A stretch of 64,000 bases of DNA, taken from NCBI GenBank assembly GCA_037127315.1, contig JBBBDQ010000445.1, positions 1,116,501-1,180,500 on the forward strand, given 5' to 3'. Position numbers and translations under genes: made by a program. Source of the stretch: Ascarosepion bandense. Its lineage: Eukaryota > Mollusca > Cephalopoda > Sepiida > Sepiidae. Shown here piece by piece: positions 1 to 11,062 of the stretch. Positions within the stretch are counted from its first letter, which is position 1; every line of letters starts with the position of its first letter. The notes beneath the pieces were generated by a model. It did no database searches. It worked only from the letters and a program-made list of their open reading frames with translations, and was not told the DNA's origin.

Positions 1-335
1 ATCCTGGGTATGACGACAAACTGGGGTCAAAACACTATGAAAGTATCAAAATATACTTTTATAGAAATATATACAAAAAACTAGGCTTTTATAGAAAAAT
101 ATACATTTTTGAAAGAAAAATTTGCCATTAATGCATTTTTGAATACAAAACTAGAAGACATCTTCAGTTTTCTAAAATAAAAATTAAAAAATTTTTCATC
201 TAAATCTGATGAAATCAACTATAATCCTGATATAGTTATACTAATCCTGTAACTATAATATATCAATCACTATAACCGAACACTAAAAAAATCTTAAATA
301 ACCTACTGAGGTTGATATGCTTTTATAAATTTCAT
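1..335 (+). repeat. A element, internally deleted copy
   Basis: This begins with the family's head sequence TCCTGGGTATGACG and then jumps straight to the GGGTCAAAAC block that normally lies about 150 bp further in, so most of the head is deleted. It ends in the family's tail (AACCTACTGAGGTTGATATG) near 320. It is non-coding. Other copies lie at 10608, 13308, 19391, 30108 and 37604 (minus), with partial copies at 4340, 4853 and 32424. The window edge may cut the 5' end. Confidence 0.7.
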
Positions 336-804
336 CACAGGTCAGAATGCTGAGGCAAGAAAAATATAGTTTTCCTCTTCTCTTATTTATTTAAGTATAC
401 TGTTCTTTTCCTCGGATTATAACTAAGTATAATTTTGCATATACTAGCATCATAGCCCAGCGTTGCCTGTGCAACCCAGAACATTTTAGTAGCAGGAGAA
501 GACACCAATGAGAGGAGTAGATGGAAATCATTATTGAAAGTTGGAAAGGAAAGCTGAGGCTGTTAGTAACCATTTTCAGCATTAAGAAGAAGGCATTGAA
601 TGCATCTTGCTGTAGTATTCGAACGAAGTATAACGTGTAGTTTTAGTACCAGAATTAAATGAATTTAACATAAAAATGAAAATTTATTTTGTTAAAGCTT
701 TATTTATCATGTGTTTTCTTTTTTCTTCTTTTTTTTGCATTGAATTGTCAAATTTAAAACTTTGTCAGGATTTCTATACCCTAATTTAATAACATACACA
801 CACA
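336..804. other. AT-rich DNA without a recognisable feature
   Basis: No coding signal, RNA gene or recognised repeat was found. The short minus-strand ORF here has no domain-like composition. Confidence 0.5.
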
Positions 805-905
805 CAAGTATAGGGTAGGTATACATGGAATAATATTCCGTATACAAAGAAACACTATTCTTAAAATAGTGCTCAATACAAAGTAGAGCGAATAATATTT
901 ATCAC
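805..905 (+). repeat. Dispersed repeat, copy 1 of 2
   Basis: This segment (motifs GAATAATATTC, AAAGAAACACT, TAGTGCT and CAAAGTAGAGC, in that order) recurs in inverted orientation at about 39100-39210. The repeat is short and non-coding, and I could not assign it to a class. Confidence 0.6.
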
Positions 906-937
906 GTCAGAATTTATAAATTATATATATATATATA

Positions 938-1243
938 GTCATCCGCAGACAGATCTGTTTCACTGTATCACAGCTCATCAGTACGGTTAGACTCCGATTG
1001 CTTTTTAACCCAGGATTGAAACCCGACCGAATTGGCGTCAGTCGGCGATTCTACCTCTGGGCTATGGGCATTCGGTGGAAGAAGGCAAACCTTTTAGCAT
1101 GTATATTATCATTATACGTGCCCAATAGCCAGAGTGCTCTAATTCATTGTTACTGAATGAGCGATGCATACACGCCAGAGTAGCTACTGTTTTTCAAAGT
1201 CTACCATTCTTCCAGAGTGCTCAATCAGGGTGTGAGAGCGTAA
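938..1243 (-). repeat. tS2: tRNA-derived SINE
   Basis: Read on the minus strand, the segment carries a pol III A-box-like TAGCCCAGAGGTAGA and a B-box-like GGGTTTCAATCC with tRNA-like spacing. A body shared with the copy at 8600-8905 follows. It is flanked by (TA)n on both sides. It should be inactive as a tRNA, because no acceptor stem closes around the boxes. Confidence 0.7.
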
Positions 1244-1277
<34 letters not shown>

Positions 1278-1314
1278 AGAAGAAACATTTTTTTTTTTTT
1301 TTTTTTTTTTTTTT
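1243..1314. repeat. (TA)n microsatellite and poly-T tract
   Basis: About 28 bp of TA repeats are followed by a run of about 25 T. Tracts of this kind recur across the window, usually at the ends of SINEs. Confidence 0.95.
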
Positions 1315-1578
1315 GGCCTACATGTTTTTGTGCTCTGATTTTAAATAAGATTTATTTCTTCTTTTTGCCTTGATAAAGTTAATCCCAGGACAAAATGTGT
1401 AGTTGAAAAAATATAGTTTTTCTCTTGTCTTTATTTAACTATACCATTCCTTTCCTTGGATTATAATTGAGTATAATTTTGCATATATAATTTTTTTTTT
1501 ATGCACAGATTCATATGTATGAATGTTTTTATAACTTCAGATATTATTATAGTAGATACTTTGTATTTAAAATAGGTA

Positions 1579-1884
1579 CCGTTGTGGTCCAGTGGATATC
1601 GGCTCGGAACGAGAAATCGTGGAGCCGAGTTCGAATTCCAGTTGAATTCATTGCATTCACTTACTCGCAAATACCCTTGGGAAAGGTATTAATCCGTCTC
1701 TTTCCTCCAGTTATGGGTTAAATAACGGGACAGATTGGGTTCTATAGCCTTGGTCGGCAACCAGTCTACTGCAGAAAGCAATGGCAACCTACTGCGGGAT
1801 AATCTTCTGCCTAGTCAGTCATGTCTCTTTCGAGACATGATCGCCGAAGCGTGTTTCACGTATGGCACTTAAACTGACTGACCA
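1579..1884 (+). repeat. tS1: full-length tRNA-derived SINE
   Basis: The head has an A-box-like TGGTCCAGTGGATA and a B-box GAGTTCGAATTCC about 40 bp downstream, as in a tRNA-derived pol III promoter. A central domain (AAATACCCTTGGGAAAGGTA), a region with the self-complementary TCTCTTTCGAGACATGA, and the terminal TGGCACTTAA-ACTGACTGAC follow. Length is about 305 bp. At least fifteen related copies lie in the window. Confidence 0.85.
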
Positions 1885-3007
1885 CATTTTTATTTATTAA
1901 ACAGTGTGTATTATATCTATCTGATATGAAGCTTTTGAGAAAACTTAGTAAAGAATATGTGTTCCCCAGTGTAGACCAAACCCGATCTCTATAGGGGAAA
2001 CCTTTGATCCAGTGTGCTTCACTGCTTGGCCATGAAGAGCATCAAAATAAGCAAGGTTCTATTTCCCTATTTTAAGGGAAGCACATCCTCTTCACTCAGA
2101 GTATGATAATTGTTACGTGTTATAAGTTGTAACAAAAGAAGAAAATGATTAACCAAAACACAGAGCTTAATCACAAATATTTAATCTATGATAACACAAA
2201 ATATATGACAAATATACAATTTTTGCATTCAAATAGAAAACAGTTTACTACTAGCAGAGTGATGGGTAAGTGTTATGAAGGGGAAGGCAGGTGTCAAGTA
2301 TCTTTACCCAGTTAAGCTAGCGGTGTAGTTTAGGTGCTATATTTTTTTGGAAATCCTTAAATGTGTATATAGAGAATAATTATTAGTTTGGTCAATGAAA
2401 GAGTCAAAATATCTATTAACCCTTTTAGTTCCATGAGATCCTCTTTCAGGTTTTAGTTGGTTGGCAACTTTTAGTGGAGATTCTTTTGGCTGGATATACA
2501 AATCCTTGAATCAAAGGCGGAGTTGGTAATGTCAGCAAATCCTTTTAACAACTGACTACTCTCTTCCCAAAATCTGTTTTTATTAGGGTTAACACCTAAT
2601 TTGCATATTTCTAGAATTATCTAGATTTTATTGGAATATTCTGAAATCTTCGAAACGTTCTATTTCTAATTTCTCTACTTGACAACTATTTCATGAATTA
2701 AAACTTTTTTGTAATAACAAGTGGAACTCAATAGAATCTCTTACTATAACTTTTTAAACATTAATATTATTTTTTTTATATATAAATGCATCCTTTTCAC
2801 ATAATTGATTATTATATGTAATACCAAAAACTTCAAATATGGTACTTGATGCCTCTCTGGTAAGCACTCGCAACAAAGAGAAGGATCGAGGGTAAGTAGA
2901 GAAACCCAGGGATAGGAGTTACGCCCATCCCGACTGCAAGGTAGCAGCAAAAGAAAAGGGAACCTTTGTGTTTCTTTCAACCTAGCAGTAGACCAACTTA
3001 TATGTAA
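1885..3007. other. No gene recognised
   Basis: The sequence is AT-rich without a convincing ORF, RNA gene or repeat match inside the window. The stretch 2825-2990 is less AT-rich and may belong to an unrecognised repeat, but I have no second copy to support this. Confidence 0.45.
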
Positions 3008-3359
3008 CTAGCAGTATAGCCCAGCGTTGCTCGGGTGTAGTGAAAGCTTTAAAACTAATTCATGGTCCTGGAGCTCAGACTCTTTGGATGTTGGCACAAA
3101 AGACAATAGTTGTTTCCAGTTAAAGTGAAACCATAGACTGAAAGAAAAATGAATGGATGTAAGTCAAATTTTGATTTCCTGGTATCGATATCAAATACGT
3201 TTTTTTCGTTGTAAACTGAATTTTGAAGGCTAAATAAGTCCTCTGAGTAAATGGTATCATGACTGAGACTAAGAACTACAATTATACCTACTTAGAGCCA
3301 AACCTGAAGCAAAAACTAAAATAAAAGGGCTGAAAAAACACAGACATACAGACAGATAA

Positions 3360-3390
<31 letters not shown>

Positions 3391-3430
3391 TCTAGCCTTT
3401 TTATATATATATATATATATATTAATTATC

Positions 3431-3466
<36 letters not shown>

Positions 3467-3759
3467 ACTATTGTAAGAACTGCAACCTTGAAACTTCTGG
3501 ATATCGTTTCTTATGTCTTTGTCTATTGATTGTATCAAATTTGATTAAAATCGGACCAATCCTTCTATAACCAGATTTTTTTGATTTTCAATATTTATCG
3601 GGGGTACCTCGACACAAAACCTAGCTATGAACACTCGCAGATGCTTATGGTATAACTGTAAATTTTCAAGAAAATTGGTTCAGCCATTTTGGAGTCTATA
3701 GGTAACGGAGACACACACACACACACAAAGTTCCATTTATAAATAAGTTTAGATTTAGA
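3008..3759 (-). mobile_element. HEL: non-autonomous Helitron-like element (long form)
   Basis: On the minus strand the element starts TCTAAATCTAAACTTATTT and ends in CTAG, preceded by a short hairpin (CCCG/CGGG arms) about 8 nt before the end. It lies between A and T. A 5'-TC, a 3'-CTRR with a subterminal hairpin, and A|T insertion without target duplication are Helitron hallmarks. No Rep/helicase coding is present. The middle holds (CA)n, (TA)n and a 34-bp poly-T. The same ends recur at 24214, 28707, 35223, 60536 and 63111. Confidence 0.6.
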
Positions 3760-4339
3760 TAAAAAAAAATGTCAGAAGTAAATGTATTAATTCTTTAGTT
3801 ACAGATTTCGTTATTCAGAAAAATAACCAGCCATCTTTTTTGCTGATAAAAAACTTCTTTCTTTTTCAAATGTATCATTAAAACTAGCCAATTGTTCATT
3901 GTGGCACTTCAGGTTCTAATGATGAGGGAGCTAACAAAGAATGAAACTCCATTTGTTGTAAATGTCATTTTGGTTGAAATACTGAAAAAAAAAAACAACT
4001 CTTCTTTAATTTTCATAAATCTTTTCCAAAGAGGACTTGAAAAAAAAAAGCTAATGTTTAAATAATGATCAATATTTTTGTTCATGCAGAAATCACTTCC
4101 CTTAATCATCACAAATTTTTCTGCAATTTCCTGTATTTTTGCTTCAAATTTTCCTCCTCTTAAATTCAGTGTTCTTTCAAAATATTCAGCTCAAAATCTC
4201 CATTTTTCAACTTGACACACTATTCAAGATACATGATGATTGCACCTACTGAATCAATGCCATCTGCTTCAATCATCCATTTCTTAGATTTCAATACCCT
4301 TTGACCACAGATTAAATCTAAACATACATTAAACCTAAA
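3760..4339. other. AT-rich DNA, possible decayed coding remnant
   Basis: On the minus strand around 3800-3900 there is a short coding-like stretch (LASFNDTFEKERSFLSAKK). It has no start and no confirmed family. Nothing else is recognised. Confidence 0.2.
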
Positions 4340-4545
4340 TGCACATTAAAAAAAAAATACCATTGATACATTTTTGAAAAGAAAAAACAAAAAATATTAC
4401 CAGCAATGCATTTTTTGACACAAACCCGTCTTTGTAAAAAGACATCAATAAAACCTGATCTACAAACTTCTTTTTTAATAAAGAATACATATTCTATTTA
4501 TACGAATCTACTGTAAAAATCTTGTTGGCATTAAATAACCAATTA
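4340..4545 (+). repeat. A element, 3' part
   Basis: The blocks ATTACCAGCAATGCATTT, GATCTACAAACTTC and GAATACATATTCT align in order with the copy at 10840-10990. The head is missing, and the tail is degenerate (GGCATTAAATAACC). Confidence 0.6.
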
Positions 4546-4817
4546 CTGAGTCACTGCCCTATATTACAATGTCATTGATTGGTAACTAAAAATTCTATTT
4601 GTTCCGAACATGCAAAAATTTTTGAAATCAGCCCAGACATGTAACATTGCTTGATTGTGTTTTTTTTTTTGTTTTTACTTTCACTCAAATTTGTATGTCA
4701 TCTGATTGGTTTCAATATATTTTTAATGTCATTCCACAAAATTTTAGACTAAGTTCACCATAAGAATAAGTGCCTGACAGTATTAAAAAGATTATTGAAT
4801 GTTTGATATTCTTTAAA

Positions 4818-5006
4818 TTAGATGAATTCTACAGATTTAATTAGTACAAGACAAAAAAAAAAAGAAATACCAGTGATACAAGACCAATAAAAAAAAAAAA
4901 CATTACCAGCAATGCATTTCTTGACAATAACCTGTCTTTATAAAAATACGTCAATGAAACCTGATCTACATTTAGATGACTTCTACAGATTTAATTAGTA
5001 TGAGAC
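4818..5006 (+). repeat. A-element fragment between 35-bp direct repeats
   Basis: A fragment of the A-element middle (CATTACCAGCAATGCATTTC) at about 4853-4971 is bracketed by two imperfect 35-bp direct repeats at 4818-4852 and 4972-5006 (TACAGATTTAATTAGTA core). The repeats are longer than a typical target duplication, so local duplication is also possible. Confidence 0.5.
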
Positions 5007-5450
5007 TGTTTTCTTGAGACTGAATTTGTCATGTAGACCTTTCAGTTTCCAGAGTAATATTCAACTGAATTTTGAACCTCCAATTCCTGACTTTTGATAT
5101 AGGTATGTTACTATGAATTGTCAAGATAAAAGCAGAAAATTGCCAAACATAAGGGAAACATTCAAAGAATCTGTTTTCTTTTCTCTTAGGCTTTCCTGTT
5201 TTCTCTTTAGATTTTTTTTTCTTTTCATGACTATTCTACCATTCAACTCTTGCTCGCAAGACCAACATGTGTATGCCTTTGGCTACAAGGTCCGGTATGT
5301 CCAAGAACCTGCTATCTTTATGCATTATGTATTTTTACTGCTATTGTATGGCGTGGTATCTGATGTATTCTGGATTGCATTTCAATGTCTGGAACAATCA
5401 ATAAAATTAAGATGAGGCAAGAGAACACAGAAAGAAAAAAATAATGTTAC

Positions 5451-5620
5451 CTGATGATATTGCAGACAATGGGCATCAACACGGAGTACTTGATTTGTTA
5501 AGTGCTGGGCTTTTGTCTCTTTGATGTTCTGCTCATAACTTTCTAGCACTGCTTTACTATAAATAACTTTTGAAAGATGCTTAAACAGCATCTTCAAATA
5601 TTGCGTACTAGTTGAAGTAC
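5451..5620 (-). CDS. Possible internal exon of an unidentified gene
   Basis: On the minus strand an open frame of 56 codons is bounded by an acceptor-like site (ACTTTATGACAG, ending at 5621) and a donor GTAACA (5450-5445). The peptide is not low-complexity and contains YLKMLFKHLSKVIYSKAVL and LTNQVLRVDAHCLQYHQ, suggesting helical protein. The frame starts two bases into the exon and ends on a codon boundary. I do not recognise the family. No partner exon was found nearby, so it may be one exon of a gene with very long introns, or a chance ORF. Confidence 0.35.
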
Positions 5621-5739
5621 CTGTCATAAAGTGTGTATGCATAAGTTTTTATTTGCTAGATTTTTATTATTTGTGTTAGAATGGACTAATTCTGACAATT
5701 CAGTGTAATCTTCTTGATTTATTACCAAAAGAAAAAAAA

Positions 5740-5816
5740 AAGCACTATTTCTCAGTATGTTCACTGGATAAGCAACATTGAGCCTGGTCAATACTTAGAT
5801 GGGTGAATGCTTGAAA
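5740..5816 (+). repeat. 5S-SINE fragment
   Basis: GGATAAGCAACATTGAGCCTGG followed by TACTTAGATGGGTGAATGC matches, in order, the internal promoter region of 5S rRNA (box A and box C area). No SINE body is recognisable after it, so this is a degraded head. Confidence 0.4.
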
Positions 5817-6931
5817 TGATTCATTTTTGTTTGGGAATAGCATAATCTCTAATTTTTCTTCTTGGCACAGTCTACATATTTTGCCATCATTGTAAGGCTT
5901 GGGTTTTTTTTTTTATAATACTCTGTTATGTCTGGGTCTTTTCCATATTTTGATTTTAATTTCCACATGTGGCTAGCCAATTTTGTACAGTTTTTTAATA
6001 GTTTGTCACATCATATATATATATCTTGTTAAATGTAAGAGACATTGAATGTCTATTATGTTTAATCATGAGCCTTTCTAAACGTTGTATTTTGGCTTTA
6101 ATTTCAGTTCAAAATAAAGACAAAAATTCTCCAACATGTGAATAATTTTTTATTAAGTTGGTTCTAAGCTTTCGGCTCACATGAGCCATCTTCAGAGAGG
6201 TCATAAGAATGGTAATGCAATAACATCCACTATCAGTGACGATTTTATCTTGTGTTGACATAAAACTCCGTTAAGCAATGGCAATAGTTACCAAAAATAA
6301 GAAACGCAGTTCTCAAATTTGCAATGCCGTTCTATGACATCACACCGCATGATAGCATATACATTATATATATATATATATATATAATGTGAAAAAGTTT
6401 AAGTTTCCTTGTGATGTGTTTCATCTTTTATCACTTCATCAGACTAAATCTGTTATGTTGGTGTGGCTGGCTATATATGTGCACGAACAAGGAATGCTGG
6501 AAATTAATTTTTTTTTTTTAATATAGCTGATTTCTTTTAAATTTTTTTTTTCTCTCCATCAGTTTTGTAAGTAGATATACAACATTGTAGTAAGAGAAAT
6601 TCTGCCAGAAATGGTGAAATGGTAAGAGCCCAGGCATAAATTTACTGGAGATGATCTTGTGATCAAGGCACTCAAAACATATTTTTTTCAGAATTTTTAT
6701 GTCAATCTCATTACCTCAAGGAATCTAAATAAAAAAAAAATTAGATGAACACAAAAGGAACATGTTACAAAACAATACATCAAATGTATTGGTTGCTCAC
6801 TCTCATGTAACTGACCACAATTTTGACATAAAAAAAATCTAAATGATATTGGCTTGTTTAAAAAAATGAATAAATAAAAATTCTTAGCATCCCTAATGGG
6901 CATGTGTAGTCACATCAAGATAAGAGTACTG
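5817..6931. other. No gene; (TA)n and SINE-like scraps
   Basis: There is a (TA)n tract at 6363-6386. Two stretches (6150-6210 with CGGCTCACATGAGCCATC, and 6390-6480) have the look of SINE 3' regions but lack a second copy here. No coding signal was found. Confidence 0.4.
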
Positions 6932-7315
6932 AGAGACAGGACGATCTGATTAGAAACAAAGAAAAGAGTTACTAGAATTGCTATGTGATAACTGGTATAT
7001 GGTAGCAAATGTAGGACAATCTTTTCAAGGATTAAGGAGAGCCTCAAAGCAACAGAAAGGGGTTCTGCAGAAGGATACTGAGGATACCATGGACTAAGCA
7101 CGAGAGCAATGACAAGGTGTTGGAGAGGATGCAAATGAGAAGAAAACTTATACTTAGTATCAGGAAGAGAGAGCTGAGGTTTCTGGGCTTGAGCAAATGG
7201 ATGGTGGAATGCAGTTTGGGTTAGATACCAAAAGAAAAAAATATTAAGAGCGACAAGGGACAGGGGCAAGTGGAAATCCATGATTGCCTACGTCCTGAAG
7301 GGAGATGGCACATAA
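6932..7315 (+). pseudogene. LINE-R (RTE-like) ORF 3' end, degenerate
   Basis: In mixed frames this encodes remnants matching the C-terminal end of the copy at 54131-54914: the segment for 'FYRRMLRIPWTEHESNDKVLE', 'RRKLILSIRKRELRFLG', and the final 'AYVLKG' region followed by GGCACATA. Frameshifts and stops are frequent. Only the last ~130 codons and the 3' terminus are present, consistent with 5' truncation. Confidence 0.6.
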
Positions 7316-7406
7316 AAAAAAAAGGTACTGTAATGGACAAAATGCATAAAAAAAATATTCATGAAAGATTAATTTTCAAAGAATATTTTAGATTGCTAAA
7401 TAAATA

Positions 7407-7540
7407 GACAGAGGAAAGCGGCAGATAACATATTCAAAAGGTCTGATCAGGTGGATGACAGAATGAGGGCTGAGAGACATTACAGGAGGGAGACCTGGAA
7501 GGCCATGATCGCCTACATCTTGAAGGGACAAGACACATAG
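7407..7540 (+). pseudogene. LINE-R 3'-terminal fragment
   Basis: From GACAGAGGAAAGCGGCAGATAAC to GACACATAG this repeats the last part of the LINE-R ORF ('IRWMTE...TWKAMIAYILKGQDT' order). It leads directly into the tandem block at 7541. Confidence 0.6.
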
Positions 7541-8090
7541 AAGAAGAATATATATGCCAACTGTTTATAAGAAATTGTGGATATAAAACGGGGGATCAAT
7601 TCTATATTATAATCAGTATGTAAACTGATCCCTCATTTTTGACCATGCTAGTTTCTATACATTTATATTCTAGATTTATGGGCTTGAGCTAGTGGATTGC
7701 AGAGCGGGGTTTGGGTGACGTAACAGGAGAAAGCGTGCTAAGAGCCACCAGGGATAGGGAGATGTGGAAGGCCATGATCGCCTACGTCTTGAAGGGACAA
7801 GGCACATAGAAGAAGAATATATATGCCAACTGTTTATAAGAAATTGTGGATATAAAACGGGGGATCAATTCTATATTATAATCAATATATAAACTGATCC
7901 CTCATTTTTGACCATGCTAGTTTCTATACATTTATATTCTAGATTTATGGGCTTGAGCTAGTGGATTGCAGAGTGGGGTTTGGGTGACGTAACAGAAGAA
8001 AGCGTGCTAAGAGCCACCAGGGATAGGGTGACGTGGAAGGCCATGATCGCCTTTGTCCTGAAGGGACAAGTTACATAAAAGAAGAAAAAG
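7541..8090 (+). repeat. Two 269-bp tandem units made of LINE-R 3' end plus PAL
   Basis: The junction AAGAAGAATATATATGCCAA occurs at 7541 and 7810, with a diverged third start (AAGAAGAAAA) at 8079, giving an exact 269-bp period. Each unit contains the PAL palindrome (GGGGGATCAATT near 7580 and TAAACTGATCCC near 7622 in unit 1). A partial LINE-R 3' end running to its terminal GGACAAGGCACATAG follows. The two units are about 98% identical by eye, so the duplication is recent. Confidence 0.85.
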
Positions 8091-8367
8091 AAATTATTAA
8101 TGCTTTCTATTTCATGAATGTCTACAATTTTTATGTTGTCTTGGTAGCATGAGATGATCTACATCCTGAAAAATGCTGTAGAATTAAAATTCTTTTCTAT
8201 CAGACACTTGAATTATTCATTGGCACGACAAGCCGATTACTAGCCTAAGGTTATTGTATTTAAAGACAAACTTGTGAATATTAATTACTTTTTGGAAAAT
8301 ATCTATCGAATACAAACATGTTCTACGATGTCTTATCCTCCCTATTATAATAAAGGTTGTTGGGGAG

Positions 8368-8410
<43 letters not shown>
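8091..8410. other. No gene; (TA)n at its end
   Basis: Nothing is recognised apart from a (TG)n(TA)n microsatellite at about 8371-8410. Confidence 0.5.
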
Positions 8411-8412
<2 letters not shown>

Positions 8413-8550
8413 TCATCCACATACAAGTCTGTTTCACTGTATCACAGCTCATCAGTGTGGCTAGACGCATCCACTTGCTTCTGGTCGGGATCGAAACTCA
8501 ACCGATTTGGTGTCAGTCGGAGTCGCTACTCCCTAAGCCATGATACAGCA
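8411..8550 (-). repeat. tS2-related tRNA-derived SINE head
   Basis: On the minus strand there is an A-box-like TGGCTTAGGGAGTAG and a B-box GAGTTTCGATCCCG, followed by the family body ending in ACTAAT at (TA)n. A second copy of this subtype lies at 27745-27885. Confidence 0.65.
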
Positions 8551-8599
8551 AAACAGATCTGTCTGCAGAGGACTATATATATATATATATATATATATA

Positions 8600-8905
8600 G
8601 TCCTCTACAGACAAATCTGTTTTGCTGTATCACAGCTCATCAGTATGGTTAGACAGTCAATTTCGTTTTACCCAGGATTGAAACATGACCGAATTGGCGT
8701 CAGTCGGCAATTCTACCTCTGAGCTACGAGCACTCAGTAGGAGGTAGACTTTTTAGCATGTATATTATCATTATACATGCCCAATAGCTGAGAGTGTTCT
8801 AATTCATTGCTGAATGAACGATACGTAGATGCCAGTGTAGCTACTGTTTTTCAAAGTCTACCATTCTTCCAGAGTGCTGAATCAGGGTGTGAGAGCGTAT
8901 ATTGA
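8600..8905 (-). repeat. tS2: tRNA-derived SINE
   Basis: Close relative of the copy at 938-1243 over the full length, including TTTTAGCATGTATATTATCA and CAGGGTGTGAGAGCGTA. The minus strand carries TAGCTCAGAGGTAGA (A box) and GTTTCAATCCTGG (B box). It is separated from the previous tS2 head by (TA)n. Confidence 0.75.
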
Positions 8906-8995
8906 TTAATACTTACTTTTTGATCATAATAGGGTTAGATCAGTACACATTTGTATTAAAGTGTTCGGTACAATTATATTGTAGAACTTTTGAAT

Positions 8996-9205
8996 ATTTT
9001 CCATTTTTAAACGAGTTATTTCACTGCCCAGGTTTCTACCATGAGTGGTGTCTTCAGGCTATTTTTAAGAAGGCTCTTGTAACAGTGTTTTATTTGAACA
9101 TTCATGTGGCAGGGAATTTATGAATTTATAATCAGTTATTAAAAATCGCCTGAAGGCACCACTCATGGTAGAAATCTGAGTAGCGAAATAACTTGTTTAA
9201 AAATG

Positions 9206-9211
<6 letters not shown>
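8996..9211. mobile_element. Foldback MITE with ~73-bp inverted repeats
   Basis: The left arm starts ATTTTCCATTTTTAAACGAG and the right arm ends CTTGTTTAAAAATGGAAAAT. The arms are about 73 bp and share CTACCATGAGTGGTG and its complement, with a ~70-bp unpaired centre. No transposase is present. The right arm abuts (TA)n. Confidence 0.75.
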
Positions 9212-9236
<25 letters not shown>

Positions 9237-9239
9237 CAC

Positions 9240-9480
9240 ACATTACACTCATGGAGAGAGATAATAGTGAGGCAGTGTCGGCTCAGTACATTAGAATGAC
9301 AATAGCAAGACAGTATTGGCTCAGTTCATTTTCTTTACTACCAGTTATGAAAGCTCTTGCGGCGTGTTTGCTCTTTAACAGTGACTTTTTATTTTGTCAT
9401 TGAGTAGCGAAGAACATATATATATACACACACACACTCTCTCTCTATTATAATATAAGCCACTGTGTATTTATTTGTGT
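9240..9480 (+). repeat. Unclassified dispersed repeat (copy 1 of 3)
   Basis: The run TTTACTACCAGTTATGAAAG, GTTTGCTCTT, GAGTAGCGAAGAA, TCTATTATAAT recurs in order at 27575-27730 and 35035-35165. It is non-coding, and each copy leads into a TA/TG microsatellite. Confidence 0.6.
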
Positions 9481-9839
9481 GTATGTGTATATATATATAG
9501 AGAGAGAGAGAGAGAAAATATATTTCCCTCCTGTCACACTTAGGGGTTTGGATTATTTGGTGCTTCTTTTTTATGTTTTAATGTAAGATACTCAATAGTA
9601 CGTACATCAATATATATGTTGCTATCATTTTATACAGCATATCTATATAAATATTTCGCTGTCATTTTTGATAGCATGGACCCACTCGTTGTGATATAAA
9701 GGCTAGCAAGTGTTAAGTTCAATCTGATTGCTTAATGCTTGTGATATTGCGTCCAAACTATGATAAAGTTAGTTAATAACTATGGATGCTTCATTGTGAT
9801 ATAATAGTTAACAAGTTGGTTTCACCAATCATTATGATG

Positions 9840-10250
9840 GATTATTCTTCCGCTTTCTCTATGTGCTGTGTCTCTTGAAAATGTGGGTGATCATGGCTCT
9901 CTCCAATTTCCTGTCCTTTGTAGGTCTCAGTAAAGTTTGCTTTTTTGCTATATCTCAAAAATCCATTTTTCAACCCACCATTTATACAAGATTATTTGGT
10001 AGGTTACACGCTACTTTCTTCTCTCCCTCTTGCCTTTAATATGTCCTGCTAGTGTTGAATTTTCTAAGCCCTCTTCCCTCATGTATCCTAGAAACTTAAA
10101 CTCTCTCTGCGGTTAAGTGTAAGTTTTCTTTTTGTTTCGATTGTTTTCTAAAACATTGTCATTTCTTGCATTTTCAGTCCATAATATTCTCAGTATTCTT
10201 CTGTAGACCCCATCTCTGTTGCGTCAAATCTCTTTCTCATCTGCTCTCCC
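9840..10250 (-). pseudogene. LINE-R ORF 3' end, degenerate
   Basis: Minus-strand conceptual translation gives pieces in the LINE-R order: 'ATEMGSTEEY', 'EFKFLGYMREEGLENSTLAG', 'KGKRERRKQRVTYQIILYKW', then the terminal 'MITHIF' region. There are several frameshifts and stops. Only the C-terminal third of the ORF is present. Confidence 0.55.
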
Positions 10251-10352
10251 ATAATATTTGTTACAATTAGTGTACAAAAATTTGCATGCAAATGTATCAA
10301 TTATGACACAAAAGTAGCAATATTTTTTAATTCTTATTTGTCTATTCTGTAT

Positions 10353-10530
10353 CAGTCTGTCAGTTAAATGGCATACATGAAACATGCTTGGGTGATCATG
10401 TCTCAAAAGAGACATGACTGACTGGGTAGAAGATTTTCTTGCAGTAGGTTGACATTACTTTCTGTGGTAGACTGGTTACCAACTGAAGCTATAGAACTGA
10501 ATCCGTCTTGTTATTTAACCCGTATATAGG
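10353..10530 (-). repeat. tS1 SINE, tRNA head missing
   Basis: On the minus strand this runs from the 3' terminal AACTGACAG through TCTTTTGAGACATGA and TAGACTGGTTACC-type sequence back to the central domain. It stops before the tRNA-derived head, so it is 5'-truncated. Confidence 0.75.
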
Positions 10531-10607
10531 TTGGTGATAAAAATTAGCATAAAAAAAACTTTTCGTACAATAGTTAATACATTTAGTTTATACAATTTGT
10601 ATGGTGT

Positions 10608-11030
10608 CCTGGGTATGATGATAAACTACATCCAGCAGCAAGGCTTCTGATTGGGAGGTTGTGAGGAGCATAGACCAACCTCTTAATTGCTATTGTTTCT
10701 ACTCTGACCTGGGTTACTAGCTGCTGTTAGGGTCCCAGCTATGAGCAAATAGTTAACGACCAAACAGGTGTCAAAACAGGTGTCAAAACTCCATTATAGT
10801 ATGAAAATAGATTTTTAAAGTAAAAATATCGGCAAACATTTTTAAAGAGACATAATATTGCCAGTAATACACTCCACAAAACCCTCTTTACAAAAAAATG
10901 TCAATGAGACCCAATCTACAAACTGATTTCTTACAAAGAATACATATTCTGTTCATACAAGTTACTTATAAAACTTTTGTCAGAATTAAAGAACCTACTG
11001 AGGTCAATATGCCATAAAACAAAATGAACA
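10608..11030 (+). repeat. A element
   Basis: Head TCCTGGGTATGATGATAAAC, then the GGCAAGGC-type block and GGGTCCCAGCTATG, the middle block with ATTGCCAGTAATACA, and the tail GAACCTACTGAGGTCAATAT. Nearly complete and non-coding. Confidence 0.75.
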
Positions 11031-11062
11031 TAAACAATTCGCATGCAAATTCATCGACTATT

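Noticed and set aside
1579..1884. Functional tRNA gene in tS1
   Set aside because: A and B boxes are present, but the acceptor and anticodon stems do not close, and the same head recurs in many SINE copies.
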